Shown one piece after another: positions 1 to 8,932 of a stretch of DNA of 64,000 nucleotides; position 1 is the stretch's first letter; each line of letters opens with the position of its first letter. The stretch lies in the NCBI RefSeq assembly GCF_030012605.2, contig NZ_CP114055.2. One strand, given 5' to 3'. The translations under genes and the position numbers were made by a program. The notes below the pieces were generated by a model. That model had not been told where the DNA came from. It searched no databases and saw nothing but the letters and a program-made list of their open reading frames with translations. The stretch is from Bergeyella_A cardium (GTDB lineage Bacteria > Bacteroidota > Bacteroidia > Flavobacteriales > Weeksellaceae).

Positions 1-1
1 A

Positions 2-343
2 ACGATTAAGGTCCTTGATATTATCTCTAAAAATACTTCTCTAAGGGATAAAGTAATGGAAAATGCAGCATACTTCCGTACAAAAATGAAGGAGAAAGGT
101 TTTGATATCCCTGATGGAGATGCAGCAATAGTCCCAGTGATGCTTTATGATGCACAACTCTCCCAGAAAATGGCGGAAAAACTTATGGATGAAGGGATTT
201 ATGTTATTGGCTTCTTCTACCCTGTAGTTCCAAAAGGTAAAGCGAGGATAAGAGTTCAGCTTTCTGCTGCACATACCAGAGAACATTTGGATAAAGCGAT
301 TAATGCCTTTGAAAAAGTAGGTAAAGAGCTTAATATCATTTAA
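2..343 (+). CDS. kbl: glycine C-acetyltransferase (2-amino-3-ketobutyrate CoA ligase), C-terminal part
   Basis: This frame is open from the first bases of the window, so the 5' end lies outside it. The visible 113 residues match the C-terminal small domain of the PLP-dependent alpha-oxoamine synthase family, in particular Kbl, which converts 2-amino-3-ketobutyrate and CoA to glycine and acetyl-CoA in threonine breakdown. Support is the segment GIYVIGFFYPVVPKGKARIR, the conserved end-domain stretch, followed by a helical tail with the typical AHTREHLDKAI ending. An internal ATG at 56 is not the real start because the frame continues upstream. The catalytic lysine lies outside the window. Other family members (KAS I-like BioF) are possible but fit less well. 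Confidence 0.85.
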   Translation, partial: TIKVLDIISKNTSLRDKVMENAAYFRTKMKEKGFDIPDGDAAIVPVMLYDAQLSQKMAEKLMDEGIYVIGFFYPVVPKGKARIRVQLSAAHTREHLDKAINAFEKVGKELNII

Positions 344-365
344 AATCATCAATGAAAAGATAATG

Positions 366-401
366 CTCAGTGAGTTTTTCTATGAGACTTGCTGAGTTTT
401 T
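366..401 (+). terminator. probable terminator after kbl
   Basis: CTCAG at 366-370 pairs with CTGAG at 392-396. Weaker G-T-rich pairing lies inside the stem, and TTTTT follows directly. It sits about 20 bases after the kbl stop codon. The stem is short, so confidence is moderate. Confidence 0.45.
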
Positions 402-475
402 ATTTATAATTCAACAAAAAGTACTGTATATTATGAGTGTTTCAGGGTAAGGAACCTTAATTAAGATATTATAAT

Positions 476-483
476 TATATTTG
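476..483 (+). promoter_or_regulatory. -7 promoter element for the acyl-CoA carboxylase gene
   Basis: TATATTTG matches the Bacteroidota -7 consensus TAnnTTTG and lies 39 bases before the ATG at 523. I do not see a clear TTG at the usual 19-21 base spacing upstream, so this is only a candidate. Confidence 0.4.
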
Positions 484-522
484 TTGGGTCAAAAATACTA
501 ATTCAATAAGAAACTCCTTACT

Positions 523-2151
523 ATGAGTTTGGAATTTAATAAAAGAGAAGACATTAATCGTTTAAAACTATCGGAAGTCGGTACAATTCTCTCACAGGTA
601 AAGCTGGGAGGTGGAGAAAAACGCCTTGAAAAGCTCCGCCAACAAGGAAAAATGACCGCAAGAGAGCGTATAGACTATCTTCTGGATAAAAATTCGCAGT
701 CTATAGAGATTGGAGCATTGGCTGGCTATGAAATGTATGCTGAGGATGGCGGCTGCCCCTCAGGAGGCGTAGTAGTAGTGATTGGTTGTGTCTCTGGGAG
801 GCAATGTGTCATCGTTGCCAATGATGCTTCAGTGAAAGCTGGTGCTTGGTTTCCTATTACAGGGAAAAAGAATCTTAGAGCACAAGAGATTGCGATGGAA
901 AACCGATTACCTATCATCTATCTTGTGGATTCTGCAGGGGTTTATCTCCCTATGCAGGATGAGATATTCCCTGATAAGGAGCATTTTGGGAGGATTTTCA
1001 GGAATAATGCCAAAATGAGTGCTATGGGAATTGTTCAGATTTCTGCGATTATGGGGAGTTGCGTAGCGGGAGGAGCTTACCTCCCTATTATGAGCGATGA
1101 AGCTATAATTGTAGATAAAACCGCATCTATTTTTCTTGCAGGAAGCTACTTAGTAAAAGCTGCTATCGGGGAGAATGTAGATAATGAAACCCTTGGAGGA
1201 GCAACTATGCACTGCTCTATATCTGGCGTTACCGACTACAAAGCAAAAGATGATAAAGATGCATTAGACAGGATTAAGAAACTGATGAAATCGATTGGTG
1301 AGCAAGAAAATGCAGGATTTAACCGCATTAGCTCAGCAGAGCCAAAACGCAGTCCTGATGATATTTTAGGTATTATGCCCACAAGTAGAGCAGAGCAGTA
1401 TGATACTTATGAAATCATTAAATGCCTTGTAGATAATTCTGAATTTGAAGAATATAAACCCGATTATGGAAAGACGATTATCTGTGCTTATGCACGAATT
1501 GATGGCTGGAGCGTAGGGATTGTGGCCAACCAGAGGATGATTGTAAAGAATGGGAAGGGAGAAATGCAGTTTGGTGGAGTGATCTACTCAGATTCTGCAG
1601 ATAAAGCCACTCGTTTTATTGCGAACTGTAACCAGAGAAAGATTCCATTGGTCTTTTTACAGGATGTAACGGGCTTTATGGTTGGTTCTAAGTCTGAACA
1701 AGGAGGGATTATAAAAGATGGAGCAAAGATGGTGAGTGCCGTTGCCAATTCGGTGGTTCCTAAGTTTACCATTATTACAGGAAACTCGTACGGTGCAGGG
1801 AATTATGCAATGTGTGGAAAGGCATACGACCCAAGGCTTATTGTTTCTTGGCCGTGGGCAGAATTAGCGGTGATGGGAGGAACTCAGGCAGCAAAAGTTT
1901 TAGCTCAGATACAGGAATCGGCATTAAAATCAAAAGGAAAAGAGATTTCTGAGAAGGAGCATAATCAAATACTTAAAAATATTTCAGTAAAATATCAGAA
2001 ACAAACAGAAGCGGTGTATTCTGCAGCAAGACTTTGGACGGATGCTATCATAAATCCTTCGGAAACGAGGAAATGGATCTCTATTGGTATAGAAATGGCT
2101 AATAACGCACCAATACAGGAAAAATTTAATTTAGGAATTATTCAAGTTTAA
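523..2151 (+). CDS. acyl-CoA carboxylase carboxyltransferase subunit (MCC/PCC beta-like)
   Basis: The 542-residue protein is a complete carboxyltransferase beta subunit of the biotin-dependent acyl-CoA carboxylase family. It moves CO2 from carboxybiotin to an acyl-CoA; in Flavobacteria this type usually acts on methylcrotonyl-CoA or propionyl-CoA. The N-terminal crotonase-fold half carries the CoA-site stretch VDSAGVYLPMQDEIFPDKEH, and MGSCVAGGAYLPIMSDEAI follows. The C-terminal half has FLQDVTGFMVG and the GNSYGAGNYAMCGKAYDPR oxyanion region. The MCC-like VDSAGVYLP signature favours methylcrotonyl-CoA, but substrate cannot be settled by reading. No biotin carboxylase/carrier subunit lies next to it in the window. 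The next gene starts 18 bases after its stop, so the two may share a transcript. Confidence 0.9.
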   Translation: MSLEFNKREDINRLKLSEVGTILSQVKLGGGEKRLEKLRQQGKMTARERIDYLLDKNSQSIEIGALAGYEMYAEDGGCPSGGVVVVIGCVSGRQCVIVANDASVKAGAWFPITGKKNLRAQEIAMENRLPIIYLVDSAGVYLPMQDEIFPDKEHFGRIFRNNAKMSAMGIVQISAIMGSCVAGGAYLPIMSDEAIIVDKTASIFLAGSYLVKAAIGENVDNETLGGATMHCSISGVTDYKAKDDKDALDRIKKLMKSIGEQENAGFNRISSAEPKRSPDDILGIMPTSRAEQYDTYEIIKCLVDNSEFEEYKPDYGKTIICAYARIDGWSVGIVANQRMIVKNGKGEMQFGGVIYSDSADKATRFIANCNQRKIPLVFLQDVTGFMVGSKSEQGGIIKDGAKMVSAVANSVVPKFTIITGNSYGAGNYAMCGKAYDPRLIVSWPWAELAVMGGTQAAKVLAQIQESALKSKGKEISEKEHNQILKNISVKYQKQTEAVYSAARLWTDAIINPSETRKWISIGIEMANNAPIQEKFNLGIIQV

Positions 2152-2169
2152 CTAAAAAATAGATTAAAG

Positions 2170-3051
2170 ATGAAAAAGAAATTATTATTTTTATCATTGT
2201 TTGTAGTGAATACCTTAGCATTTGCACAGTGTAAAATTATTGGTAAACCGAATATCACTATTAATGAAGTAGCACAATACACAGTAGATGTAGATTCCAG
2301 ATGCTCGAACTGCTATGAGTGGAGAAATTTGGACAACAACCTCGTTATAATGAACAACGAGAACCAAAAGACTGTTACCGTAAAAGGAACTGGGGTTGGC
2401 TCCGGCGTTTTGAGTGTAGATGTGCCTACAATAGAAGGAAGTGTGAGATGTACTTTCCCTGTTAATATCTCTTATTCTGGAGGTTCAGCTCCAGTTATGA
2501 GTAATTCTTCGGATTGTGATATCAACATAAGAGAAGTGAGAGATGTAATAATGTCTGATGATGCAATAGCATTTTTTCCAGATTTAAATGATGATAATTA
2601 CAGATATTATTGGACGATAGAGTACTTATCGGGAGAGACAATGACTTCAGTAGAAAAGGTACCACAGTTTCCATTTAACAAAACCTCTATGAGGCTGAAA
2701 ACAGTGAAGCTAAGAGTAACCTCCAGAACCTGTTTAAAGGAATATACAAAGACTTACACAGCATCTAATATAAATCAGGAGGAAATAGACTGTGATATTA
2801 GTATAAAAGACTTTAAAGAAGTAAGAGTTTCTGATGATATTCTTGCATTCTTCCCAAGTTCAACGATGAATAATTATGCTTATACCTGGGAAGTGAGCTA
2901 TTATAACGGAGAAACAAGAACTTCAAAAGAGAAAGTACCGCAGTTCCCAGCAAATAAAACCACAATGAGGGTAAAAACAGTGAAACTGAAAGTACAATCT
3001 AAGAAATGTTTGAAAGAATATACAAAAGAATATACTAAGGAAGCGATTTAA
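2170..3051 (+). CDS. secreted protein with two copies of one domain, function unknown
   Basis: The 293-residue product begins with a clear signal peptide (KKKLLFLSLFVVNTLAFA, cleavage near residue 20). Residues about 20-110 are cysteine-containing and look like an Ig/PKD-type beta domain (CSNCYEWRN). Two similar units of about 85 residues follow, at about 117-203 and 208-293. Each begins DCDI and carries DD.(I/L)AFFP, a central aromatic YYWTIEY / YTWEVSY strand, the block EKVPQFP.NKT.MR.KTVKL and a C-terminal CLKEYTK.Y. There is no T9SS sorting domain and no lipobox. I do not recognise the family; a surface or periplasmic binding role is only a guess. The start is secure because the signal peptide begins at this ATG. 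Confidence 0.75.
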   Translation: MKKKLLFLSLFVVNTLAFAQCKIIGKPNITINEVAQYTVDVDSRCSNCYEWRNLDNNLVIMNNENQKTVTVKGTGVGSGVLSVDVPTIEGSVRCTFPVNISYSGGSAPVMSNSSDCDINIREVRDVIMSDDAIAFFPDLNDDNYRYYWTIEYLSGETMTSVEKVPQFPFNKTSMRLKTVKLRVTSRTCLKEYTKTYTASNINQEEIDCDISIKDFKEVRVSDDILAFFPSSTMNNYAYTWEVSYYNGETRTSKEKVPQFPANKTTMRVKTVKLKVQSKKCLKEYTKEYTKEAI

Positions 3052-3075
3052 GACTTAAACCAACAGGATATAATA

Positions 3076-3102
3076 AAACTCCAGCATAAAGCTGGAGTTT
3101 TT
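3076..3102 (+). terminator. rho-independent terminator upstream of uvrA
   Basis: AAACTCCAGC at 3076-3085 pairs perfectly with GCTGGAGTTT at 3091-3100 around an ATAAA loop, and T residues follow. It ends transcription from the carboxylase/secreted-protein pair just before uvrA. Confidence 0.85.
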
Positions 3103-3105
3103 GTC

Positions 3106-3113
3106 TATTTTTG
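3106..3113 (+). promoter_or_regulatory. -7 promoter element abutting the uvrA start codon
   Basis: TATTTTTG matches TAnnTTTG and ends only four bases before the uvrA ATG at 3118. Transcription would start at or next to the ATG, which predicts a leaderless mRNA. The element lies immediately after the upstream terminator. No TTG is seen at the expected -33 spacing. Confidence 0.5.
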
Positions 3114-3117
3114 CAAG

Positions 3118-5955
3118 ATGAAAAAGCAGGAAGAAGCTAAAGAATATATAGAAATATACGGTGCAAGGGAGCATAACCTGAAAAATATAGATGTAAAAAT
3201 CCCGAGAAATCAGCTGGTGGTGATTACAGGTCTCTCAGGAAGTGGGAAATCCTCGCTGGCATTTGATACAATCTTCGCAGAGGGGCAAAGGAGGTATATA
3301 GAGACTTTCTCGGCATATGCACGGCAGTTTTTGGGAGGCTTGGAGCGCCCTGATGTGGATAAAATAGAGGGTCTATCACCTGTAATTGCCATAGAACAGA
3401 AGACAACGAACAAAAACCCTCGCTCAACGGTGGGAACGGTAACCGAACTGTACGACTTTTTACGACTGCTCTTCGCTAGAGTATCCGATGCATATTCTCT
3501 CACCACTGGTAAAAAGCTAATAAGCTATACTAAGGAGCAAATTCTCACTACTATTAAAAATAATTATCAAGACCAAAAGGTATACCTGATGGCTCCAGTC
3601 ATAAGGTCAAGAAAAGGGCATTATCATGAACTTTTTGTACAAATGGCAAAAAAAGGCTACTCTCAAGCCCGAGTAGATGGAGAAATTATAGATATAGAAT
3701 ATGACCTAAAACTTGATAGATACAAGACCCACGATATAGACATCATTATTGATAAATGGATGATAGGCGAGACAAGCACCGAGGGTCGAATGGAAAAGTC
3801 ATTAGAAACAGCCTTGGAACTTGGGGATGGCATTATCGGAATACAGAAAATGGGAAAAGAGAATATTGAATACTTTTCTAAAAACCTGATGGATGATGAT
3901 ACAGGACAGTCCGTAGCACTGCCAGAGCCGAATACTTTTTCTTTTAACTCACCAAAGGGAAGTTGCCCACACTGCAAGGGTTTAGGAACGATAAAGAGGG
4001 TAAACCCTGCATTTTTTGTTGAAAACCCCAAAATTTCTATTAATGCGGGAGCATTGCTACCACTTGAAGACATTAAATCTAATAAATGGATAGTTTCTCA
4101 GATTAAAAATATATTGGAGCTTTTTGGTCAGGAGCTTTCTACGCCATTTGAAGAGATAGTTCCTGAGGCTTTGGATGCGATTTATAACGGGATACACAAA
4201 GAGGAAATCCGAGAGCTGAAGCATGCTGGGATTTCAAAGAAGATTCGGATTAATTTTGAGGGGCTTATCGCCATTATTGAGGAGATGATAGGGCAAAAAG
4301 AGGCGTATGACGCTACACTTTTGGAGAGGCATTATACGACGGAGGAGATTTGCCCAGAGTGTAAGGGGGCGAGGCTAAAACCTGAAAGCCTGAGCTTTAA
4401 AATTGATGAGAAGAATATAGCAGAAGTGGCCTCGCTAAGTCTTTCTGAGCTGATGGAATGGCTAAATGAAGTGGAGGACACCTTTTCTGAGAAGAATAAA
4501 GTAATTGCTCACGAGATATTAAAGGAGATACGAGGGCGATTGCAGTTTTTATTGGATGTAGGGCTTGATTATCTGAGCCTGAACCGAAGCTCTCGCACGC
4601 TTTCGGGGGGAGAATCTCAGCGAATTCGTCTTGCTACGCAGATAGGTTCTCAGCTTGTGAATGTGCTTTATATTTTGGATGAGCCATCTATTGGTCTTCA
4701 CCAGCGGGACAATGAAAGATTGATTAAATCGCTTAAAAATCTAAGGGATATAGGCAATTCTGTACTCGTAGTGGAGCATGATAAGGAGATGATTATGGAG
4801 GCTGATGAGGTATTAGACATCGGTCCGAGGGCTGGGAAGCTTGGTGGAGAGGTACTTTGGCAAGGTTCGCCAAAAGATTTGGTGAATGCAGAGACGATTA
4901 CGGCTGATTACATCAATGGGAAGAGGAAAATTGAGATTCCTAAGGAGAGAAGGCTGGGGAATGGAAAATCCTTGATACTGAAAGGGGCAAGTGGGCACAA
5001 TTTGAAAGATATAGATGTGGAAATACCCCTTGGAAAGCTGGTGGTAGTGAGTGGTATATCGGGAAGTGGGAAGTCTTCGCTGATTAATGGGACGCTCTAC
5101 CCTATTCTGAACAAGCATTTTTATCGTGCGATACAAGAACCGCTGCCCTATAAGTCTATTGAGGGCTTGGAGAATATTGATAAGATAGTGGATGTGGATC
5201 AAACGCCGATTGGTAGGACTCCTCGCTCGAATCCTGCGACTTATACGGGGGTATTTTCGGATATTCGGACGCTATTTGCGGCACTTCCAGAGAGTAAAAT
5301 CCGTGGTTACAAGCCTGGGAGGTTCTCTTTTAATGTAAAAGGAGGAAGATGCGAGACCTGCCAAGGTGGTGGGCTGAAAGTCATTGAAATGAACTTCCTT
5401 CCTGATGTTTTTGTGCATTGCGAGACCTGCCACGGGAAGCGATTTAACAGAGAAACACTGGAAGTGAGGTATAAAGGGAAGTCTATTTCGGATATTCTTG
5501 AGATGACGATAGATGAAGCAGTGGAATTCTTCCAGCCTATACCGAAGATTTATAATAAAGTGAAGACATTGCAGGAGGTTGGGCTCGGCTATATCAGTCT
5601 TGGGCAGCAATCTACGACGCTTTCTGGGGGTGAGGCGCAAAGAATAAAGCTCGCTACCGAACTTTCTAAAAAACAAACAGGTAATACCCTCTATATCTTG
5701 GATGAACCTACGACAGGTTTGCATTTTGAAGATGTAAAAATCCTGATGGAATCGATTAATAAGCTTGTGGATTTAGGGAATAGCTTTATTATTATAGAGC
5801 ATAACCTTGATGTGATAAAACTTGCAGACTATCTCATTGATATTGGCCCAGAAGGTGGGAAGAATGGCGGGATAATCGTAGCAAAAGGGACTCCCGAAGA
5901 AGTAAGCGAAAATAAAAACTCGGTTACAGGGAGCTTTTTGAAAAGGGAATTGTAA
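3118..5955 (+). CDS. uvrA: excinuclease ABC subunit A
   Basis: UvrA is the damage-sensing ATPase of nucleotide excision repair, working with UvrB and UvrC. The 945-residue length is normal for the family. The first Walker A (GLSGSGKSS) is at residues 38-46 and the second (GISGSGKSS) is near residue 645. Two ABC signatures (LSGGESQRIRLA and LSGGEAQRIKLA) are each followed by a Walker B ILDEP. Zinc-binding pairs are visible: CPHC and CPEC in the first half, CETC twice in the second. The ATG at 3118 follows a terminator and a promoter box, so the gene is its own transcription unit. Three terminator-like hairpins follow its stop codon. Confidence 0.98.
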   Translation: MKKQEEAKEYIEIYGAREHNLKNIDVKIPRNQLVVITGLSGSGKSSLAFDTIFAEGQRRYIETFSAYARQFLGGLERPDVDKIEGLSPVIAIEQKTTNKNPRSTVGTVTELYDFLRLLFARVSDAYSLTTGKKLISYTKEQILTTIKNNYQDQKVYLMAPVIRSRKGHYHELFVQMAKKGYSQARVDGEIIDIEYDLKLDRYKTHDIDIIIDKWMIGETSTEGRMEKSLETALELGDGIIGIQKMGKENIEYFSKNLMDDDTGQSVALPEPNTFSFNSPKGSCPHCKGLGTIKRVNPAFFVENPKISINAGALLPLEDIKSNKWIVSQIKNILELFGQELSTPFEEIVPEALDAIYNGIHKEEIRELKHAGISKKIRINFEGLIAIIEEMIGQKEAYDATLLERHYTTEEICPECKGARLKPESLSFKIDEKNIAEVASLSLSELMEWLNEVEDTFSEKNKVIAHEILKEIRGRLQFLLDVGLDYLSLNRSSRTLSGGESQRIRLATQIGSQLVNVLYILDEPSIGLHQRDNERLIKSLKNLRDIGNSVLVVEHDKEMIMEADEVLDIGPRAGKLGGEVLWQGSPKDLVNAETITADYINGKRKIEIPKERRLGNGKSLILKGASGHNLKDIDVEIPLGKLVVVSGISGSGKSSLINGTLYPILNKHFYRAIQEPLPYKSIEGLENIDKIVDVDQTPIGRTPRSNPATYTGVFSDIRTLFAALPESKIRGYKPGRFSFNVKGGRCETCQGGGLKVIEMNFLPDVFVHCETCHGKRFNRETLEVRYKGKSISDILEMTIDEAVEFFQPIPKIYNKVKTLQEVGLGYISLGQQSTTLSGGEAQRIKLATELSKKQTGNTLYILDEPTTGLHFEDVKILMESINKLVDLGNSFIIIEHNLDVIKLADYLIDIGPEGGKNGGIIVAKGTPEEVSENKNSVTGSFLKREL

Positions 5956-5956
5956 T

Positions 5957-6020
5957 AAAGGGGTCTAAGACCCCTTTTATTAGGTCAGAGACCTATTTTT
6001 TGGGGATCAGAGACCCCTTT
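5957..6020 (+). terminator. three stacked terminator-like hairpins after uvrA
   Basis: Three hairpins with related arms lie in tandem. AAAGGGGTC / GACCCCTTT spans 5957-5977, TAGGTC / GACCTA spans 5981-5995, and GGGG-ATC / GA-CCCC spans 6002-6016 with an imperfect base. Each is followed by a T-rich tract. The shared GGTC..GACC core suggests duplication of one terminator. Confidence 0.75.
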
Positions 6021-6139
6021 TTTATTTGATTTTAGGGGGAGAAATAGGGAAATACTGTTTTCTGCTCCCCTACCCTAGCGTATTTTAATGAAAATAGAGG
6101 AAATAATGCTTTAAATAGTGCTTAATTTTATGGGATTTT

Positions 6140-6660
6140 CAGGGTTTTAGGTAGGAGTATTGAATTTTTATAGCAGAGTAAACCTTTTTACTGGTTGAGT
6201 ATTCAATTCTTTATGTTGAGTATTGAATTTCTGATAATTTTAGGGTGTTTTTAGGGTAAAAAATGGGGTCATTTTGTTAAATTTACAATATTTTAGGTCG
6301 AGTATTGGATTTTCATAGTGGAGTAAATCTTTTTACTGGTTGAATATTCAATTCTTCAAGTTAAGTATTAAATTTTTGCTTGTTTTGAAGCATTTTTTAG
6401 GGTGAAAAATGCCTTTTTTTGTGCAAATATTTAGTTTTTTGGTTGAAGTATTGGTTTTTTCACAAGAAGTGAGGTTTTTTTCGAGTGGAGTAAGGCTTTT
6501 TCCTAGTTGAGTATTGAATTTTTGATAATGAGCAAGGTTTTTTACTGATTGAATATGTATTTATTCGTGTTGAGTATTGGTTTTTTGATAAAAAGTAGAG
6601 CGTTTTAGGTGGGGAGAGAGAAGATTTTAAGGTTGAATATTGGTTTTTTAATAAAAAGTG
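6140..6660. repeat. degenerate AT-rich intergenic repeat array (period about 145 bp)
   Basis: This stretch holds no convincing gene. The motif GAGTATTGAATTTTT and close variants recur many times, for example at about 6155, 6197, 6217, 6300 and 6515. A larger unit is visible: about 6151-6240 and about 6296-6385 align over roughly 80 bases (GAGTATTG-ATTTT-ATAG, then GAGTAAA-CTTTTTACTGGTTGA, then TATTCAATTCTT), giving a period near 145 bp. A third, more worn copy starts near 6440. Spacers differ too much for a CRISPR, and the bases lack coding periodicity. Confidence 0.7.
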
Positions 6661-6788
6661 GAAGATTTTGGATAGGGGGAGAGAGGGCTTTAGGTGTAAG
6701 GAGAGGAAATTTTAAGGGAATGGGAGCTATTTTGAGAAGGATTTTCTCTATTGAAGAGGAGGGAAAAAGGATTTTGAGAGGGAGAAGG

Positions 6789-7784
6789 CTATGCAGAGAA
6801 GAGGGTTTGGAGCCAATTGTCAAGAGAGAGTGTATTGAGGAGCTCGGGAGGGAGAGGAATGAAGGGAGTTTGGAAAAATGAGAGTGGGATTTGGGGATTC
6901 TCTCGGTTGATTACGAGAATATTCTGAGGAGTATAGAAATTATACTGCTGAATATCAGGATTTGTAGTGATAAGTTTATTTCCAGAGGCGAGAGCTTCGA
7001 AGGTACGCATTGTAAGCCCTCTTTGGAAAGGTTTATTGATGTCTAAAACTGCTGTAGAACGGCGATAATAGCTGTAAATCTGCTGATGAGAGAGTTTATG
7101 AAAGCTGATTTTTGAGGAATCAAAGTATTTGAGATGAGGATCGAAGAGTTTTTTGAGCTTGAAGACCCATTTATTCATTGCATAGTAATAGAAAAAGGTG
7201 TTGAGGTGGTTTTTTTCGATGACTTTTCTGACTTTTTCGCCTACGATATAGCGGTCGGTGTGTGCGGAGCCGATGAAAACGAGGTCAAACTCTTTTTTTT
7301 GACTGGTTTCTTGCGTATTATAATCAGGAATAAAGAAGAGAGGGAGGAAATGAAGGTGTAGTTCTTTAGCATCGTGAGGGTCAAAGCTGAAGGCTTCATC
7401 AAAATAGGGAAGATGGGCTTTGAGGTGAGGATATTCGCTGAAAGAATCGAAGGAATAGTAGATTTTTTTAGTATGAGGATGGCTATTAATCAGTTCTTTA
7501 AGAAAAAAATCGGGAACAGCTTCGCCTTTTATTAGGAGGAAATAATCAAAATGTTGATTGGTGATATTTTTTAGTATGGAATGATAGTATTTATTGATTT
7601 TGTGCTGGATAAAAGACTTGTTGAGCCTAATAATTCCCTTCTCAATGAGGGTATTTGAGGGTCGCTCATCGAAGAAAATTACCTCAGCACCGAAATCTGT
7701 GAGGCGCTGGGCGATTTTCTTTTCGTATTGAAAGAAACTGACTGAGAGAAAGAGGATTTTTTTGCCTTTTAGATTCATATTCAT
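6789..7784 (-). CDS. glycosyltransferase-like protein, probably for surface polysaccharide
   Basis: The 331-residue protein resembles the CgeB/spore-maturation type of GT-B glycosyltransferase. A Rossmann-like N-terminus (KGKKILFLSVSFFQYEKKIA) is followed by YYSFDSFSEYPH, then DLVFIGSAHTDRY in the linker, and a C-terminal donor-site region with RGLTMRTFEALASGNKLITT. The E in TFEALASG is the typical E of the sugar-nucleotide site. Its ATG lies directly next to the stop codon of the upstream epimerase gene, so the two are translationally adjacent in one operon. The sugar and acceptor cannot be told from the sequence. An ORF on the opposite strand over its 3' end is a shadow. Confidence 0.75.
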   Translation of the reverse strand: MNMNLKGKKILFLSVSFFQYEKKIAQRLTDFGAEVIFFDERPSNTLIEKGIIRLNKSFIQHKINKYYHSILKNITNQHFDYFLLIKGEAVPDFFLKELINSHPHTKKIYYSFDSFSEYPHLKAHLPYFDEAFSFDPHDAKELHLHFLPLFFIPDYNTQETSQKKEFDLVFIGSAHTDRYIVGEKVRKVIEKNHLNTFFYYYAMNKWVFKLKKLFDPHLKYFDSSKISFHKLSHQQIYSYYRRSTAVLDINKPFQRGLTMRTFEALASGNKLITTNPDIQQYNFYTPQNILVINRENPQIPLSFFQTPFIPLPPELLNTLSLDNWLQTLFSA

Positions 7785-8921
7785 TTATTTAAGGAGACCT
7801 TTTTTCTTCATTTCTTCGATTGATTCTTTGAATTTTACATCTTTTATGCTTTGTTTGATAACCCATTGGGTGAATTTTTGTATTCCTTCTTTGAAATTAA
7901 CCTTAGGATGGAAGGAAAGGAGGTTTTTTATTTTGGTAATATCGGCGAAATTATGGCGAATATCGCCTATTCGGAAGAGACCAGAGGTTTCGGCATTGGT
8001 AGTTCTATTATAATTGCGTATCAACTCATTAGCAACAGTGATAATATCTGTATTAATGCCTGTACCGACATTAAAAATGTGGTTATTGGCTTCGGTTTTC
8101 TCAATGGCTTTGATGGTAGCATCGATGACATCGCTGATATGGATGAAATCGCGGGATTCTTTGCCGTCTTCAAAGATATTTATGTCGTTTCCATTGAGAA
8201 TCTGTGCAGAGAAGATGGATAATATGCCTGTGTAGGGGTTTAAGAGAGACTGTCCTTCGCCATATACATTTTGGTACCTTAATGATACGGCGGGGATGCC
8301 GATTGCGGCGCAGAGTGTCATAATCATCTGCTCTTGTGTGTGTTTTGTGATGCCGTAGAGGGAAATTGGGTGCGTTTTGGAGTTCTCATCGGTGGGAAGA
8401 GGAGTGAGCAGTTGATCATCATTGTATTTCACCTCAAAATCACCTTTTTTCATATCTTCAACTCGTCTTTGAGTAGGATAAACGATGCCGATTTCGGGGT
8501 GAAGGTACTTGCCTTCGCCGTAGAGGGCTCGAGAAGAGGCGAGAATGACCTTCTTAATGCTATGAGAAGGGGTATTTATCAGTACATCAAGCATTTTAGA
8601 GGTGCCAAGGACATTAACTTCGGTGTATTTATTCACTTGATACATTGATTGACCAGTGCCTGTTTCAGCAGCGAGGTGAACAATGACTTCTTGGTCTTTA
8701 ATTGCTCGTTCCCAATCGGATATATTGGTTACATCGCCGTGAATAAAATGGACTTTATTGTGAATACTCCTGTAAAGAGGCGAATTTTCTAAGGGATGAG
8801 TGCTGTGAATTTGTGGAGAAAGGTTGTCTAACACCGTAACTTTGTGTCCTTTATCTATAAGCTCGAGCGAAAGGTTGCTACCGATAAAACCTGCACCTCC
8901 TGTAATGAGAATTTTTAGCAT
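7785..8921 (-). CDS. NAD-dependent epimerase/dehydratase (dTDP-rhamnose 4-epimerase-like)
   Basis: This extended short-chain dehydrogenase (378 residues) has the NAD-binding glycine motif GGAGFIG at residues 8-14, a conserved HLAAETGTG stretch near 82-90, and the catalytic YGITK (Y189, K193). Its length exceeds that of plain UDP-glucose 4-epimerases because of an insert at about 140-180. Together with the QNVYGEGQ and RDFIHISDV motifs this resembles dTDP-L-rhamnose 4-epimerase-type enzymes; that substrate is inference. It lies between two glycosyltransferases, so a role in making a nucleotide sugar for a surface glycan fits. A -7 box (TAAATTTG on the minus strand, 8941-8948) lies inside the end of the upstream gene and may give it its own promoter. 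Confidence 0.85.
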   Translation of the reverse strand: MLKILITGGAGFIGSNLSLELIDKGHKVTVLDNLSPQIHSTHPLENSPLYRSIHNKVHFIHGDVTNISDWERAIKDQEVIVHLAAETGTGQSMYQVNKYTEVNVLGTSKMLDVLINTPSHSIKKVILASSRALYGEGKYLHPEIGIVYPTQRRVEDMKKGDFEVKYNDDQLLTPLPTDENSKTHPISLYGITKHTQEQMIMTLCAAIGIPAVSLRYQNVYGEGQSLLNPYTGILSIFSAQILNGNDINIFEDGKESRDFIHISDVIDATIKAIEKTEANNHIFNVGTGINTDIITVANELIRNYNRTTNAETSGLFRIGDIRHNFADITKIKNLLSFHPKVNFKEGIQKFTQWVIKQSIKDVKFKESIEEMKKKGLLK

Positions 8922-8932
8922 TTTGAGAAAAA

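Noticed and set aside
6140..6660. CRISPR-like array
   Set aside because: The repeats are degenerate, spacers are not uniform and no cas gene is near.
6609..6881. 90-residue plus-strand ORF
   Set aside because: It has an Arg/Gly/Glu-biased composition, overlaps the real glycosyltransferase end on the other strand and arises from the purine-rich repeat region.
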